Below, piece after piece: positions 33,709 through 43,533 of a DNA stretch of 50,924 nucleotides. The translations under genes and the position numbers were made by a program. The stretch comes from Bacteroidota bacterium (GTDB lineage: Bacteria > Bacteroidota > Bacteroidia > JAADEI01), in contig JALWYU010000069.1 in assembly GCA_026992635.1 (NCBI GenBank), positions 1 through 50,924 on the forward strand, in the 5' to 3' direction. Each line of letters opens with the position of its first letter. Positions within the stretch are counted from its first letter, which is position 1. The notes beneath the pieces were generated by a model. That model was given only the letters and a program-made list of their open reading frames with translations. It was not told the DNA's origin and searched no databases.

Positions 33709-36700
33709 ATGGTTGAAGCCATCATCCGATGGTCGGTTCGGAATCGGTTCCTGGTTCTGGCAGGGACTGCCGCCTGGATTGCAGCGGGGCTCTATTCGCT
33801 CAGGCATGTCAAACTGGGTACCGTACCTGACATTACCAACAATCAGGTGCAGGTGATCACGGTGGCGCCTCAACTCTCAGCCCTGGAAATTGAACGGTTT
33901 GTGACGTATCCGGTGGAACTGGCGATGTCCAACCTGCCGGGACTCATTGAGCTGCGGAGCATTTCAAGGGCGGGACTGAGCGTGGTGACCGTCGTCTTTG
34001 AGGACAGGATGGGTACGTGGTTGCCCCGCCAGCTGGTGGCAGAAAAACTGGCGGAGGTGGCAGAGCAGCTCCCCACATGGGTGAACAAGCCCTTTATGGC
34101 ACCACCCACCACGGGTCTGGGCGAAATCTTTCAGTACACGCTGGTGGTGGACAGCGCCTATCGCGACCGGTATACCCTGACGGATCTGCGAACCATTCAT
34201 GACTGGCTGGTGCGCCGACAGCTCTCAATGATTGACGGCGTGGTGGAGGTCAATACGTACGGCGGGTGGATACGCCAGTGGGAAGTGGTGCTGAATCCGC
34301 ATCGTCTCAAGAGCATGGGCGTGACACTGGAAGAGGTCTTTGAAGCGCTGGAACGCAACAACCGCAACTCTGGCGGTGCGTACATAGAGAAGTGGGGGCA
34401 GGCAGTGTTCATTCGCAGTGAGGGGATTTTTCGCAGTCTGGATGAGGTGAAGCAGGTGGTGGTCAAGACCGTAGATGGAATGCCCATCACGATTGGCGAC
34501 ATTGCGGAGGACGTCAGGATTGGAAGGGCAGTGCGCTATGGGGCGGTGACCCAGGATGGCGTGGAGGTGGTTACCGGTCAGGTGCTGATGCTGAGGGGTG
34601 CCAACACGCATGATGTGGTTCAGCGCGTTAAGGAGCGCATAGCACAGATTCAGAAGAGTTTGCCGCCGGGCGTGCGCATCGTCCCCTATTTAGATCGGGC
34701 GGATCTGATCAGCCGGACGACGGAGACCATCCGTGAGAACCTGACGATTGGCGCACTGACTGTTATGGCGGTCCTGGTCATCTTGCTGGGTTCTATTCGG
34801 TCGGGGCTGGTGGTGGCGTCGGTGATCCCGCTTTCGTTGCTCTTTGCCTTTATTCTGATGCGCATTTTTGGGATTACGGCGAACCTGATGAGTCTGGGCG
34901 CTATTGACTTTGGCATACTGGTGGATGGGGCGGTGATCATTGTGGAGGGTGTGGTGGCGGAACTGGAGCGCCGCCTCCGGGGTATACGCAACCGTGTCAT
35001 TGCTCAGGAGCTGGGCATCAGCATGCAGGAGTTGACTGCGCGGGTCAGCACGCGAATGATGCGTGTAGCGATTTTTGGTCAGATGGTGGTGCTGATTGTG
35101 TTTGCGCCTGTGCTGGCGCTGACCGGAATTGAGGGCAAGATGTTCAAGCCCATGGCGTATGTGTTCATGTTTGCGCTGCTGGGCGTGATGATTCTGTGTC
35201 TGACGTTTGTGCCTGCGATCAGTACGCTGGTGGTTCGGTTGCCGGAGCAGGGTCGTGGGCTCATGAGCCGGATTGAACGGCATACACACCGGTGGAGCAC
35301 GCTCCTGCTCAATGCGATTCACCGGGGGTATGTGCCGCTGCGTGAGTTTGCTTTGCGTCGTCCGCTGCTGGTGATTGCCATTGCACTGGGACTCTTTGTG
35401 TTTTCCATCTGGTTGTTTGGCAGGCTGGGGGCGGTGTTCATGCCGCGGCTGGATGAAGGCGATATTGCTGTACAGGCTGTGTTCAAGCCGGGCACTTCCC
35501 TATCCGAAGCCATCCACTACACCGAAAAGATGCAACTCCTGCTTAAGGACTCTTTTCCGCAGGAGGTGAAGACTGCGCTTTGCCGGCTGGGTGTGGCGCG
35601 CATTCCGACGGATCCCATGCCGATGGACCTGGGCGATTGCTACGTCATCCTGGAGAAGGACCGCAGTAAGTGGCGCTTTGACTCCAAAGATGAGCTGATC
35701 AACGCCATGAAGCGTGTGCTGGAGCAATTTCAGGGCGTGAACTTCCTGTTTACCCAGCCTATTGAACTGCGTTTCAATGAGTTGCTCACGGGTATCCGGG
35801 AAGACATTGCAGTGAAAATCTTTGGCGAGGACATTGACACGCTCTATGCCCTTGCCGTGGAAATGGAAAAGCGCATTCGCGGGATACCGGGCGTGGCAGA
35901 TAGTCGGGTGGAGGCAGTTACGGGCTTGCCCGTCGTGGTGATTCGTCCCAAACGTGAAGCTCTTGCCCGCTACGGCATATCCATTGAGGAGATCAACCGG
36001 TATGTGGAAGCGGCATTTGCCGGGACGCCCGTGGGTATCGTCTTTGAAGGAGATATGTTCTTTGACCTGGTGGTGCGCTTTGCGCCGGAGTACCGTGGCG
36101 ATATTGAGCATATCCGGAATCTGTACATCCCGGTGCGGACTGGCGAACAGGTCCCGCTCTCTTCACTGGCGGACATACGGTTTGAATTCCAGCCCATGCA
36201 GATTTCCCGTGAGAACAGTTACCGGCGCATCTATATTGGCATCAACGTGCGGGGTCGCGATATTGAATCCGTCGTGAAGGACATCCAGAAGGCGATTGCG
36301 GATGTACCGTTGCCGCCCGGCTACTGGATTAAGTTTGGGGGCTCCTTTGAGAATTTGCAGCGTGCGCGTGCGCGCCTGTCTATTGTCGTGCCCGCTGCCC
36401 TGGCGCTCATCTTCATTATGATTTACATGGCTTTGCGCTCCTTCCGCGATACGCTCATCATCTACACGGCAGTGCCCATGGCAATGATTGGCGGTGTGCT
36501 GATTTTGTGGTTGCGGGGTATGCCTTTTTCTATTTCGGCGGGTGTGGGTTTTGTGGTCCTTTTTGGTGTGGCGGTCCTCAATGGAATGATTCTCCTGAGC
36601 CGGTTGCAGGCACTGGCTCGTGAAGGGATTCAGGACGTGTTTGAGCGTGTGCGACTGGCGACGGACGAGCGCCTCCGCCCTATTCTGCTGACTGCCATCA

Positions 36701-38691
36701 CCACGATTATGGGCTTTCTGCCCATGGCGTACTCCACTTCAGCAGGAGCTGAGGTTCAGCGTCCCTTGGCGACGGTCGTGATTGGAGGTTTACTGGTGGC
36801 GACGTTCCTTTCGCTGGTGGTTCTGCCCGCGATTTACGTGCTGGTGGTGGTGGGCAGGCAGTTTCCATGGAGGAAACCCGCTCCGACCGCCAAAAAAGAA
36901 AGCGGGGGTGACGAAGGGAAAGGACCTGGCGTGCTGAGGATGCTCCTCATCGGGTGCGTACTGCTCGCTTCTGTTTCGCACCCTGTAAAGAGCCATCCGG
37001 TTGTTCAACATGCTGACTCCCGGCTTTTCACGCAACTCAGGGTGAATACGCACTCCCCCACCCTTCTTCCCTCACAGTTGCCCGTTCCAGCACATATCCC
37101 TTTTTCTCTACAGGAGACACCTGGCATGATCCCGCTACTGATCGCAATCGTAACCCTGTGCCTGCTCCTGGTTAAGACCCTGTACAGACAGCCTGTCGGA
37201 AACACGGGCACTTACAGCACCTGTGCGGGGACAAACGGCATGCCTTTCCAGAGCGGGAAACAACACAGCTGTTCAGGCAAACCCGCACCTTTCACCGCTG
37301 ACAGGCAGCTGGATGCCAGTTTCTCACGCCCGGCTTTCCTCTCGCCCACTGGAAAACCACACAACATGCACGATTTCAGCGGGCTGGAACACCTGCAGGC
37401 TCAAAAACACATCCGCACCGCTGACTCTGACACCTGTTGCAAGACAGCACACGCCCGGAACAGAAGAGCACGCGCCACAGGTATTCCTGCCACTTCGGGA
37501 ATCACACCGGTGCTCCTGGCTGCCCTTGTACTTTTCATGGTACCCGCTGGAAGCCATGCCCAGGAGCAACCTTTCACACTGAGGCAGGCAATTGAACATG
37601 CCTGGCGAACACATCCCGCTATACAGGCGCGGCAGACGGCTGTGGAGGCGTTCAGCCGGCGTGCCACACCCCTTGCTCTTCCCTATCGGGTTGCACCGCT
37701 CTACTCAGAGGAAGAGGTCGGGCTCGGGTCGCCAGGCATCCAGACTTATGGTCTTTCCACAGGCGAGATCAACCCGTTTGAGTACAGGTGGGAGCTGAAA
37801 GCCCGAAAGGCTGCAGTTCAGGTTGCCACTGCTTCTGCTGATCTTTCTAAATGGCAGGTTGCCAGACAGGTGGCTGCCCTTTACTGGTTGTGGCTGGCGC
37901 AGCGCCAGCGCCTCACCTACTGGGAGAAGCTGTACGTGCTGTATGCCCGGCTGGATTCACTTAACCAGCTCCGTGTACAGGTCGGTGCAATGAGTCCAGC
38001 CGAATATTCGGCATTTGCTGTGTTGCGCAAATCCATAGAGGCGGAGCTGGCTGCCACGCGTGCCCGCCTTGCCGCCACTGCCACCTCCCTCAAGACATTC
38101 CTCCAGATGGATACGCTCCCCCTGCCGGCAGATACGATACCCCTTGTCTGGAATGCATCGTTCTCTGCGGATGAGCATCCCGAGGTGAGGGCGGCATCGG
38201 CACAGGCTCAGCTGGTTCGGGCGCGTGCCCGCCAGCAAGCCGCTGCCCTCCTCCCCTCCCTCTCCGCCACTTACGGCTGGCAGCGTATTGACCGTGTTGC
38301 AGGCTACCGGCTGCTGGAAGTGGGGATCTCCATTCCCATCAACGTTCTGTCGCCAGTCCGTGAAAAACAAGCTGCGATGCTCTTCACCCAATCTGCCACG
38401 CAACAGGTGGAAGCCACACGCCTCTCACTGACCACCATGTGCCTGCAAACCCGTGAGCAACTCACTCAACTCCAGCCACTCCTCACTGAATACGCCTACC
38501 AGACCATCCCCCTGCTCCACCAGCAGGAACAGGCGTACCGCACCATGTATCAGAAAGGGCAGATCAACTACGCCGAGTACGTGGCGTTGCTCACCAGCCT
38601 CATCAACACCGCCTCCACTTACTTCAATCTCCTTGAATCGTACACAGAAACCCTTGCTCAGTGGCTCTACTGCACAAAACAAATTCCCTGA
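33709..38691 (+). CDS. Heavy-metal efflux RND transporter fused to a TolC-like channel (CusA/CzcA-TolC)
   Basis: Residues 1-1047 form a complete HME-type RND pump. It opens MVEAIIRWSVRNRFLVLAG with VPDITNNQVQV. The proton-relay helix reads GAIDFGILVDGAVIIVEG, and the second half repeats the fold (FGVAVLNGMILLS). Residues 1286-1660 are a TolC/CusC-type outer-membrane factor (LRQAIEHAWRTHPAIQARQ; MYQKGQINYAEYVALL). The linker of about 235 residues holds two extra hydrophobic segments (about 1075-1093 and 1139-1158), several Cys, and a stretch at 1265-1285 that looks like a signal peptide with cleavage at SHAQ. CusA-TolC fusions occur in Bacteroidota, usually near 1450 residues; 1660 is long. 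The ion (Cu/Ag or Co/Zn/Cd) cannot be fixed from sequence. The adaptor gene follows after 13 nt. Confidence 0.92.
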   Translation: MVEAIIRWSVRNRFLVLAGTAAWIAAGLYSLRHVKLGTVPDITNNQVQVITVAPQLSALEIERFVTYPVELAMSNLPGLIELRSISRAGLSVVTVVFEDRMGTWLPRQLVAEKLAEVAEQLPTWVNKPFMAPPTTGLGEIFQYTLVVDSAYRDRYTLTDLRTIHDWLVRRQLSMIDGVVEVNTYGGWIRQWEVVLNPHRLKSMGVTLEEVFEALERNNRNSGGAYIEKWGQAVFIRSEGIFRSLDEVKQVVVKTVDGMPITIGDIAEDVRIGRAVRYGAVTQDGVEVVTGQVLMLRGANTHDVVQRVKERIAQIQKSLPPGVRIVPYLDRADLISRTTETIRENLTIGALTVMAVLVILLGSIRSGLVVASVIPLSLLFAFILMRIFGITANLMSLGAIDFGILVDGAVIIVEGVVAELERRLRGIRNRVIAQELGISMQELTARVSTRMMRVAIFGQMVVLIVFAPVLALTGIEGKMFKPMAYVFMFALLGVMILCLTFVPAISTLVVRLPEQGRGLMSRIERHTHRWSTLLLNAIHRGYVPLREFALRRPLLVIAIALGLFVFSIWLFGRLGAVFMPRLDEGDIAVQAVFKPGTSLSEAIHYTEKMQLLLKDSFPQEVKTALCRLGVARIPTDPMPMDLGDCYVILEKDRSKWRFDSKDELINAMKRVLEQFQGVNFLFTQPIELRFNELLTGIREDIAVKIFGEDIDTLYALAVEMEKRIRGIPGVADSRVEAVTGLPVVVIRPKREALARYGISIEEINRYVEAAFAGTPVGIVFEGDMFFDLVVRFAPEYRGDIEHIRNLYIPVRTGEQVPLSSLADIRFEFQPMQISRENSYRRIYIGINVRGRDIESVVKDIQKAIADVPLPPGYWIKFGGSFENLQRARARLSIVVPAALALIFIMIYMALRSFRDTLIIYTAVPMAMIGGVLILWLRGMPFSISAGVGFVVLFGVAVLNGMILLSRLQALAREGIQDVFERVRLATDERLRPILLTAITTIMGFLPMAYSTSAGAEVQRPLATVVIGGLLVATFLSLVVLPAIYVLVVVGRQFPWRKPAPTAKKESGGDEGKGPGVLRMLLIGCVLLASVSHPVKSHPVVQHADSRLFTQLRVNTHSPTLLPSQLPVPAHIPFSLQETPGMIPLLIAIVTLCLLLVKTLYRQPVGNTGTYSTCAGTNGMPFQSGKQHSCSGKPAPFTADRQLDASFSRPAFLSPTGKPHNMHDFSGLEHLQAQKHIRTADSDTCCKTAHARNRRARATGIPATSGITPVLLAALVLFMVPAGSHAQEQPFTLRQAIEHAWRTHPAIQARQTAVEAFSRRATPLALPYRVAPLYSEEEVGLGSPGIQTYGLSTGEINPFEYRWELKARKAAVQVATASADLSKWQVARQVAALYWLWLAQRQRLTYWEKLYVLYARLDSLNQLRVQVGAMSPAEYSAFAVLRKSIEAELAATRARLAATATSLKTFLQMDTLPLPADTIPLVWNASFSADEHPEVRAASAQAQLVRARARQQAAALLPSLSATYGWQRIDRVAGYRLLEVGISIPINVLSPVREKQAAMLFTQSATQQVEATRLSLTTMCLQTREQLTQLQPLLTEYAYQTIPLLHQQEQAYRTMYQKGQINYAEYVALLTSLINTASTYFNLLESYTETLAQWLYCTKQIP

Positions 38692-38704
38692 AATCTGACC
38701 AGCC

Positions 38705-39931
38705 ATGCGCAGGTCGCTTAACTTGCTCAGGACATTCCTGCTCAGTGCGTTACTTACTGGCTGGGGTCCCGCCCTCTTCTACGGCTGCAAGAACCACCAG
38801 GACAACCACGAACATGAACATGCTCAGGATCACAACCACAGCGAAGAAGAGCACCGGGAAGGTGCAGGTGCTGACCACGAAGCCGATACGCTCACTTTCA
38901 CACCTGAACAGGTCCGCCTGATGGATATTGCGGTTGCTTCCGTGCGCAGGCTTCCCTTTTCGGATGGGATTCAGGTGACGGGCAGACTGGAGCTCTACCC
39001 GCAGAATCGGGCGTCGGTCAGCGTCCCCCTCCCTGCCATCGTGGAGCGCATAGAGGTGATTGAGGGCGACCGCGTGCGTAAAGGCATGCCCATTGCTTAC
39101 GTCTCCCACCCCAGCTACATTGAGCTGCAGGAGGAGTACCTGCGCTTGCGTGCGCGCCTCCCCTACTTGCGCAGTGAGTTCAGGCGCCTGGAAGAACTGC
39201 ACAAACAGGGGTTTGCCTCCACTCGCGAGTACCAGCGTGCTTATGCGGACTATCATGAGGCGCTTGCCCGACTCAAGGCACTCACCGCCACACTCCTCAC
39301 CCTCAACATAGACACTGCACGTTTGAATCGGGGTGAGGTCACGCGTCTGGTGCCGGTGCTGGCGCCCATCACGGGCTACGTGCACAAGATTCGCGTTCAC
39401 ATTGGTGAGCTGGTGGAGGGGGGCACGCCCATTGCCGAGCTGGCGGAAAACCGCAAGATGCACGCCGACTTTCGCATTTACGAAAAGGATGTGTGGCGTG
39501 TCCGTGAGGGGATGCGTGTACTGTTTCGCGTGGCGGGCAAACCCAATCTGTATGTAGCACGGATTCATGCGTTGAGTCCCGCCTTTGAGACGGACGTCCT
39601 GTCTGTGCATGCGCATGCTCATCTGGATAATTCTGTGGGTGATCTGATGCCGGGCATGTATGTGGAGGGGCGCATTCTGTTGCAGGAGGATACGCATCTG
39701 GTGGTTCCCTCTCGGGCAATCACGCATGTACAGGGCAAGCCTGTGGTGTTTGTGGCGGTGGATACGGGTGCGGTCTGGCGGTTCGTCCCTGTGGAGGTAC
39801 GTCCCGTTGCGGAGGTCCTTGAGCACACGGCAATCTATGGTCCGCTCAGTGAAGGGATGCTGGTGGCAGTTAGCGCAACACCCCTTTTGGCAGGCGAGCT
39901 CCAGAAGGAATTGCTGGTGCACGAGCATTGA
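38705..39931 (+). CDS. Metal-efflux RND periplasmic adaptor, His-rich lipoprotein
   Basis: The 408-residue product is the membrane-fusion subunit linking the inner-membrane pump to the outer channel. A lipoprotein signal ends in FYGC (Cys28). The next 30 residues are strikingly His/Glu/Asp-rich (HEHEHAQDHNHSEEEH), a likely metal-binding tail. The adaptor core follows: TPEQVRLMDIAVASV, the barrel-sandwich hybrid half VSVPLPAIVERIEVIEGDRV, a helical hairpin with LEELHKQGFASTREYQRAY, the second half APITGYVHKIRVHIGELV, then beta-barrel and C-terminal domains (MPGMYVEGRILL). The His-rich tail and lack of Met clusters fit divalent cations slightly better than copper; that is inference. It forms one transcription unit with the pump. 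Confidence 0.92.
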   Translation: MRRSLNLLRTFLLSALLTGWGPALFYGCKNHQDNHEHEHAQDHNHSEEEHREGAGADHEADTLTFTPEQVRLMDIAVASVRRLPFSDGIQVTGRLELYPQNRASVSVPLPAIVERIEVIEGDRVRKGMPIAYVSHPSYIELQEEYLRLRARLPYLRSEFRRLEELHKQGFASTREYQRAYADYHEALARLKALTATLLTLNIDTARLNRGEVTRLVPVLAPITGYVHKIRVHIGELVEGGTPIAELAENRKMHADFRIYEKDVWRVREGMRVLFRVAGKPNLYVARIHALSPAFETDVLSVHAHAHLDNSVGDLMPGMYVEGRILLQEDTHLVVPSRAITHVQGKPVVFVAVDTGAVWRFVPVEVRPVAEVLEHTAIYGPLSEGMLVAVSATPLLAGELQKELLVHEH

Positions 39932-40104
39932 CCTAGTTTTTGCTGGGGGGACGTCCGTATGGATTGGACTGGCTTTGGATGTGGGTTATTCGTTGGCGCA
40001 TTAGGTCTTTCGGTAGGGAACTTTTGTCTGGGTAGGCGCAGTTGGGCGTAAATGGATAAGAAGGGGTTTGGACAGGGTGGGCAGGGGCAAAACGGGAGGT
40101 TTTC

Positions 40105-41172
40105 ATGGCTGTGGATTCCCTGTCTTCGGGAAGGGGGTATTACCAGCGTGTTCGGGCTTATCTGTTCAGGAAGGCGGGGGGTTCGTCGGATGTCGGCTCC
40201 CGGCAGGTTGTAACGGTTGTCCTGACGGATCGGTACATTCACGTTGTGGAGGAGAAGTTGTATTTCTCGCCGGAGGTGGTTCGGATCGTGCCGGTGCATG
40301 GGGGTTTGTCCTGGCGGATAGAGACGCCCGCTTTAGAACTGGAGATCACGCAGGGCAGTCTTGTTGAAGAGTGGTATCGGCGTGTGCGTGGACGCCAGAA
40401 ACGCCAGGGCTTGCGTACGGCTTCTCTGATTGTGTCGGCGGTTGTAGGTCTGATTCTTCTGGGTTTACTGGTTTGGGTGGGGTGGTGGGGGCTTCGCCAG
40501 GCCGCGCGCGTTGTGGCGCAGGCAATTCCCCATTCGGTAGAGCAGGCAGTGTTTCAGGATTTGATCCCGGTACTGGATGCGCAGGGGGAGTGGCAGCCTT
40601 CTCAATTGCCGGATTCTACGCGTCAGCACATTGAAAGGTTGTTTGCCCAATTGCGTGCCCATGTAGATCTTCCGATGTCTGTTGGTCTGTATTTTCGTTC
40701 CATGCCGGGTGTGCCCAATGCGTTTGCGTTTCCGGGTGGACACATTGTCATTACGGATGAGCTGATTCGGCTTTCTGTGGATTCGCCCTATTATCGGGAT
40801 ATTGCGGGTGTACTTGCGCATGAGCTGGGGCATCTGTACTATCGTCATTCCTTGCAAAATCTGAGTATGCGGATTTTGTTGACAATTCTGGTTGATCACT
40901 CGGTGGGTGGGTCGGAGGTTCTGCGCGAAATGAGCGAAAGGATGCTGTTACTGCATTACAGTCGGGGGATGGAAACAGAAGCGGACGAGTTCGCCCGGAG
41001 TCTATTAGACACAGTGGGGATTTCACCCTGTTATCTGGCGCGTCTTTTACGGGATTTGGCGCAACTCAGTGGTGGGGGCGGGCAGGTACCGGTTTGGCTG
41101 AGTACGCACCCTCCTGAACAAGCGCGTATTGATTTGTTATGTCCTGGAGATGGGGATTCGGAAACGCCGTAG
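40105..41172 (+). CDS. M48-family membrane metalloprotease
   Basis: The 355-residue product has a cytoplasmic N-terminal domain of about 100 residues and one membrane segment at about 105-128 (IVSAVVGLILLGLLVW). An M48 peptidase domain follows. Its zinc site is HELGH at 239-243, the third ligand lies in METEADEFA, and NAFAFPGGHIVITDELI and WLSTHPP are typical family motifs. The layout resembles periplasmic Loi P/YggG-like or HtpX-related quality-control proteases, although the N-terminal domain (VTVVLTDRYIHVVEEKLYF) is unlike either and I do not recognise it. GGGAGG sits 5 nt before the ATG. The last 36 nt overlap the convergent acyltransferase gene. Confidence 0.9.
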   Translation: MAVDSLSSGRGYYQRVRAYLFRKAGGSSDVGSRQVVTVVLTDRYIHVVEEKLYFSPEVVRIVPVHGGLSWRIETPALELEITQGSLVEEWYRRVRGRQKRQGLRTASLIVSAVVGLILLGLLVWVGWWGLRQAARVVAQAIPHSVEQAVFQDLIPVLDAQGEWQPSQLPDSTRQHIERLFAQLRAHVDLPMSVGLYFRSMPGVPNAFAFPGGHIVITDELIRLSVDSPYYRDIAGVLAHELGHLYYRHSLQNLSMRILLTILVDHSVGGSEVLREMSERMLLLHYSRGMETEADEFARSLLDTVGISPCYLARLLRDLAQLSGGGGQVPVWLSTHPPEQARIDLLCPGDGDSETP

Positions 41173-41946
41173 GCAATCCTCTAAGTGGGGTGGACGACGG
41201 CTCAAACGATGCCTCACTGCTTCTTGCAGTGCCTGCCATGAGGGGTACTCATTGGGAAACAGTGGTGCATCTATGTAGACGAGGATTTCGCCGGGTAGAC
41301 CACCGTATTGCCCCTGGTCGGGCATCCGGCAGAGTGTACTCCACATGCGGACTGGTACGATGGGTGTGCGGGTTTCCTTTGCCAGGATGAATGCTCCGGG
41401 TTTGAGGGTTTGGAGGTGGGAGCTGAGATGGATGGTGCCCTCGGGAAAGATCACGAGTGACCACCCTTGCTGCAGGCGGGTACGGGCTTGCTGACGGAGG
41501 GCGCGACCCGCCTGAGGCGTCCCGCGCCGAACGATCACATCCAGATTGCGGAGGAACCAGGCGAATACCGGATTGCGCACCAGTTCGTGTTTGGCGACGA
41601 AGCTGATGGGTGCCGGCAATCCTTCCAGCAATGCGTGGATATCCAGGTAGGACCGATGAGTAGGGCAAAAGATAACGGGGTGGTTTTGCAATCGGTGGAT
41701 TTTCAGGAATTCTGGGTGGGCAATGACGCGGACGCGAATGCCTGTGCCCAAGCCAGTAAGGACTGCCCATATCTGCCGGAGGCGGTGGAGCCAGTGTGGT
41801 CGCCATCTTGCACCCCCTACAATGAACAATCCGATTGCTAGAGGTAAGATGACCAGGACGAATCCGAGGGTGGCGCATGCGTAGTACCAACCGACCCAAA
41901 GCCAGTGCAGGGCACGGCGCACATTTCTGAATTTTGCAAGAAGCAA
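41137..41946 (-). CDS. 1-acyl-sn-glycerol-3-phosphate acyltransferase (PlsC-like)
   Basis: PlsC enzymes acylate lysophosphatidic acid to phosphatidic acid at the inner membrane. The HX4D catalytic motif is HRSYLD at residues 97-102, after IFCPT. The glycerol-phosphate-binding block FPEGT lies at 167-171, and a P-loop-like IVPVRM follows. Two hydrophobic stretches at about 17-45 anchor the N-terminus. The start codon is TTG at 41946 (269 residues); there is no nearby ATG that keeps the membrane segment. A TACCTTA box on the minus strand lies only about 14 nt upstream, implying a very short leader. Tail-to-tail overlap with the M48 gene is 36 nt. Confidence 0.88.
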   Translation of the reverse strand: MLLAKFRNVRRALHWLWVGWYYACATLGFVLVILPLAIGLFIVGGARWRPHWLHRLRQIWAVLTGLGTGIRVRVIAHPEFLKIHRLQNHPVIFCPTHRSYLDIHALLEGLPAPISFVAKHELVRNPVFAWFLRNLDVIVRRGTPQAGRALRQQARTRLQQGWSLVIFPEGTIHLSSHLQTLKPGAFILAKETRTPIVPVRMWSTLCRMPDQGQYGGLPGEILVYIDAPLFPNEYPSWQALQEAVRHRLSRRPPHLEDCLRRFRIPISRT

Positions 41947-41949
41947 TAT

Positions 41950-41971
41950 TTTCTCTTAGTAAGGTACCTTA
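41950..41971 (+). promoter_or_regulatory. Putative promoter of antiporter gene (TTTC-N11-TACCTTA)
   Basis: TTTC at 41950-41953, 11 nt, then TACCTTA at 41965-41971. The box core TAAGGTACCTTA is palindromic, so a TACCTTA also faces the minus-strand acyltransferase gene, with TTCC 11 nt upstream of it. This may be a shared divergent promoter. Confidence 0.5.
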
Positions 41972-42032
41972 ACCAGAGGAAGCCATTGTCAGGGAGAGCG
42001 CAGAGCTCTTTTTTCGGGAGGAGGGGATTGCG

Positions 42033-43472
42033 GTGGTTGTGGGTGGGGCTCGTCGTTTGAAATCGTGGAGGGCGCTGAATCCTTTTTCCATGGAGTTTGC
42101 CGTACTTGGACTGGGCATCATCATCATTGTGGCTTATCTGTTGGAGGATTTGTATTTGCGTTTTCGGATTCCCGATGTGTTCATTTTGATTTTGATTGGC
42201 GTGATTTTGGGTCCGTTGACGCGGTGGTTACCGTCTGAGAGTCTGGGTCATGCGCATCTGGTGGTTGCGAAGATTGCGCTGGTGTTGTTGTTGTTTCGTG
42301 AGGGTTTGGAGTTACAGGGTCGTGTATTGTGGGAGTCGTTTCGTCAGGCGACGGTTCTGGCGTTGGTGGGTTTTCCGGTGTACGCGGCAGTGGGTGGGTT
42401 ACTGGCGTGGTTGTTCTTTCCGTCGTTGACGGTGATGGAAATAGTGTTGCTGGGTACGATGCTGGGTGCGACGTCGGCGGTGGTGGTCATTCCGATGTTG
42501 AAGGGGTTGAATGTGTCGGATCGTCTGACGTATACGGCGGTGCTGGAGTCTACGGTGGCGGATGTCCTGGCGATTGTGGTCACCTTAGCGCTTTTGGAAA
42601 CGTATCACATTAAGGGTTTTCTTGTAGGCAAGTTGATTGGCACGATTTTGTATTCGTTTGTGATGGCGGGTTTACTGGCGGTGGTGGCGGGCTGGCTCTG
42701 GATGCTCTTTTCTACGAAGTTGACGTTTTTCCCGACGACGACGTTAAGTCTTGCCGCGTACCTGTTTGTGGTGTTTGGGGTTGCGGAGTTTCTGGGGTAT
42801 AGTGGAGCGGTGGCGGCGCTGGTTTTGGGTATTGTGCTGGGGAATTCGGATGCGTTGACGCGTCAGCTCAGGAAAATTCCTTATCCGAGTGCATTGCGTG
42901 TTTCACCGTTTGAAATGAACGATCTGCGTCGCAAGATTTTGGAAGAGATGGTTTTTCTCATTAAGGTGTTTTTCTTTGTGTTGTTGGGTATTTCCATGGA
43001 TGTGCTTACGGTGGAGGCGCTATGGTATGGTCTGGCGGTTTCTGGCAGTTTACTGGTGATACGCTGGTTTATTGTCCGATTTGTTTTGCCGCGGTCGTTT
43101 TCGTGGCAGGAGGGTGCGGTACTCGCCTGTTTGATTCCTCGGGGTGTGGTGCCTGCTGTACTTTCTTTGTGGGTACTGGAAGAGGGGTTAGCAGGTGGTT
43201 CACTCATTCAGAAAGGTGCCTATTCCACGATTTTGATTTCCATTGCGTTGACGGCATTGCTGATTTTGTTGATGGAGCGTCCGGGGTTACGTCGTGCGTT
43301 TGTACATCTTTATCTGCGTTTTCCGGGTGGGAAGGGGCGGTCGTTGGTAGCGGGTCGTGAGCAGGATCAGGTTGTGGCGCTGGAGGGTGCTTCCGGTGGT
43401 GGGACTTCTGCGGGGAGTGAATCTGGGGAGGCGACGGACATAGGGCGGGAGCACTCTACAGGCTCCTCTTAA
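42033..43472 (+). CDS. Cation:proton antiporter (CPA family)
   Basis: The 479-residue product is a polytopic membrane protein with about 12-13 hydrophobic segments. The first reads EFAVLGLGIIIIVAYLLE and is followed by RIPDVFILILIGVILGPL, the classical opening of NhaP/KefB-type Na+/H+ or K+/H+ antiporters. Other landmarks are VLLLFREGLEL, the crossover helix GTMLGATSAVVVIPML and VLESTVADVLAIV. The C-terminal 45 residues are hydrophilic and Gly/Glu/Ser-rich. The GTG at 42033 has GGGAGGAGGGG 6 nt upstream; the ATG at 42090 (MEFAVLGLG) is an alternative. Cation specificity is not evident. Confidence 0.88.
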   Translation: MVVGGARRLKSWRALNPFSMEFAVLGLGIIIIVAYLLEDLYLRFRIPDVFILILIGVILGPLTRWLPSESLGHAHLVVAKIALVLLLFREGLELQGRVLWESFRQATVLALVGFPVYAAVGGLLAWLFFPSLTVMEIVLLGTMLGATSAVVVIPMLKGLNVSDRLTYTAVLESTVADVLAIVVTLALLETYHIKGFLVGKLIGTILYSFVMAGLLAVVAGWLWMLFSTKLTFFPTTTLSLAAYLFVVFGVAEFLGYSGAVAALVLGIVLGNSDALTRQLRKIPYPSALRVSPFEMNDLRRKILEEMVFLIKVFFFVLLGISMDVLTVEALWYGLAVSGSLLVIRWFIVRFVLPRSFSWQEGAVLACLIPRGVVPAVLSLWVLEEGLAGGSLIQKGAYSTILISIALTALLILLMERPGLRRAFVHLYLRFPGGKGRSLVAGREQDQVVALEGASGGGTSAGSESGEATDIGREHSTGSS

Positions 43473-43533
43473 CGGGAAAGGCAACAGGTATGTAGGGTGG
43501 AAGGGGTGGTGAGGAGATGGATGGGGTGCTGGG

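Noticed and set aside
33441-33716. A 91-codon ORF just before the metal pump
   Set aside because: Composition is not protein-like, no signal or family motif is seen, and it runs into the pump start out of frame.
38750-39928. A 392-codon minus-strand ORF opposite the adaptor gene
   Set aside because: It mirrors the adaptor coding sequence, which has clear family motifs; the antisense translation has no recognisable domain.
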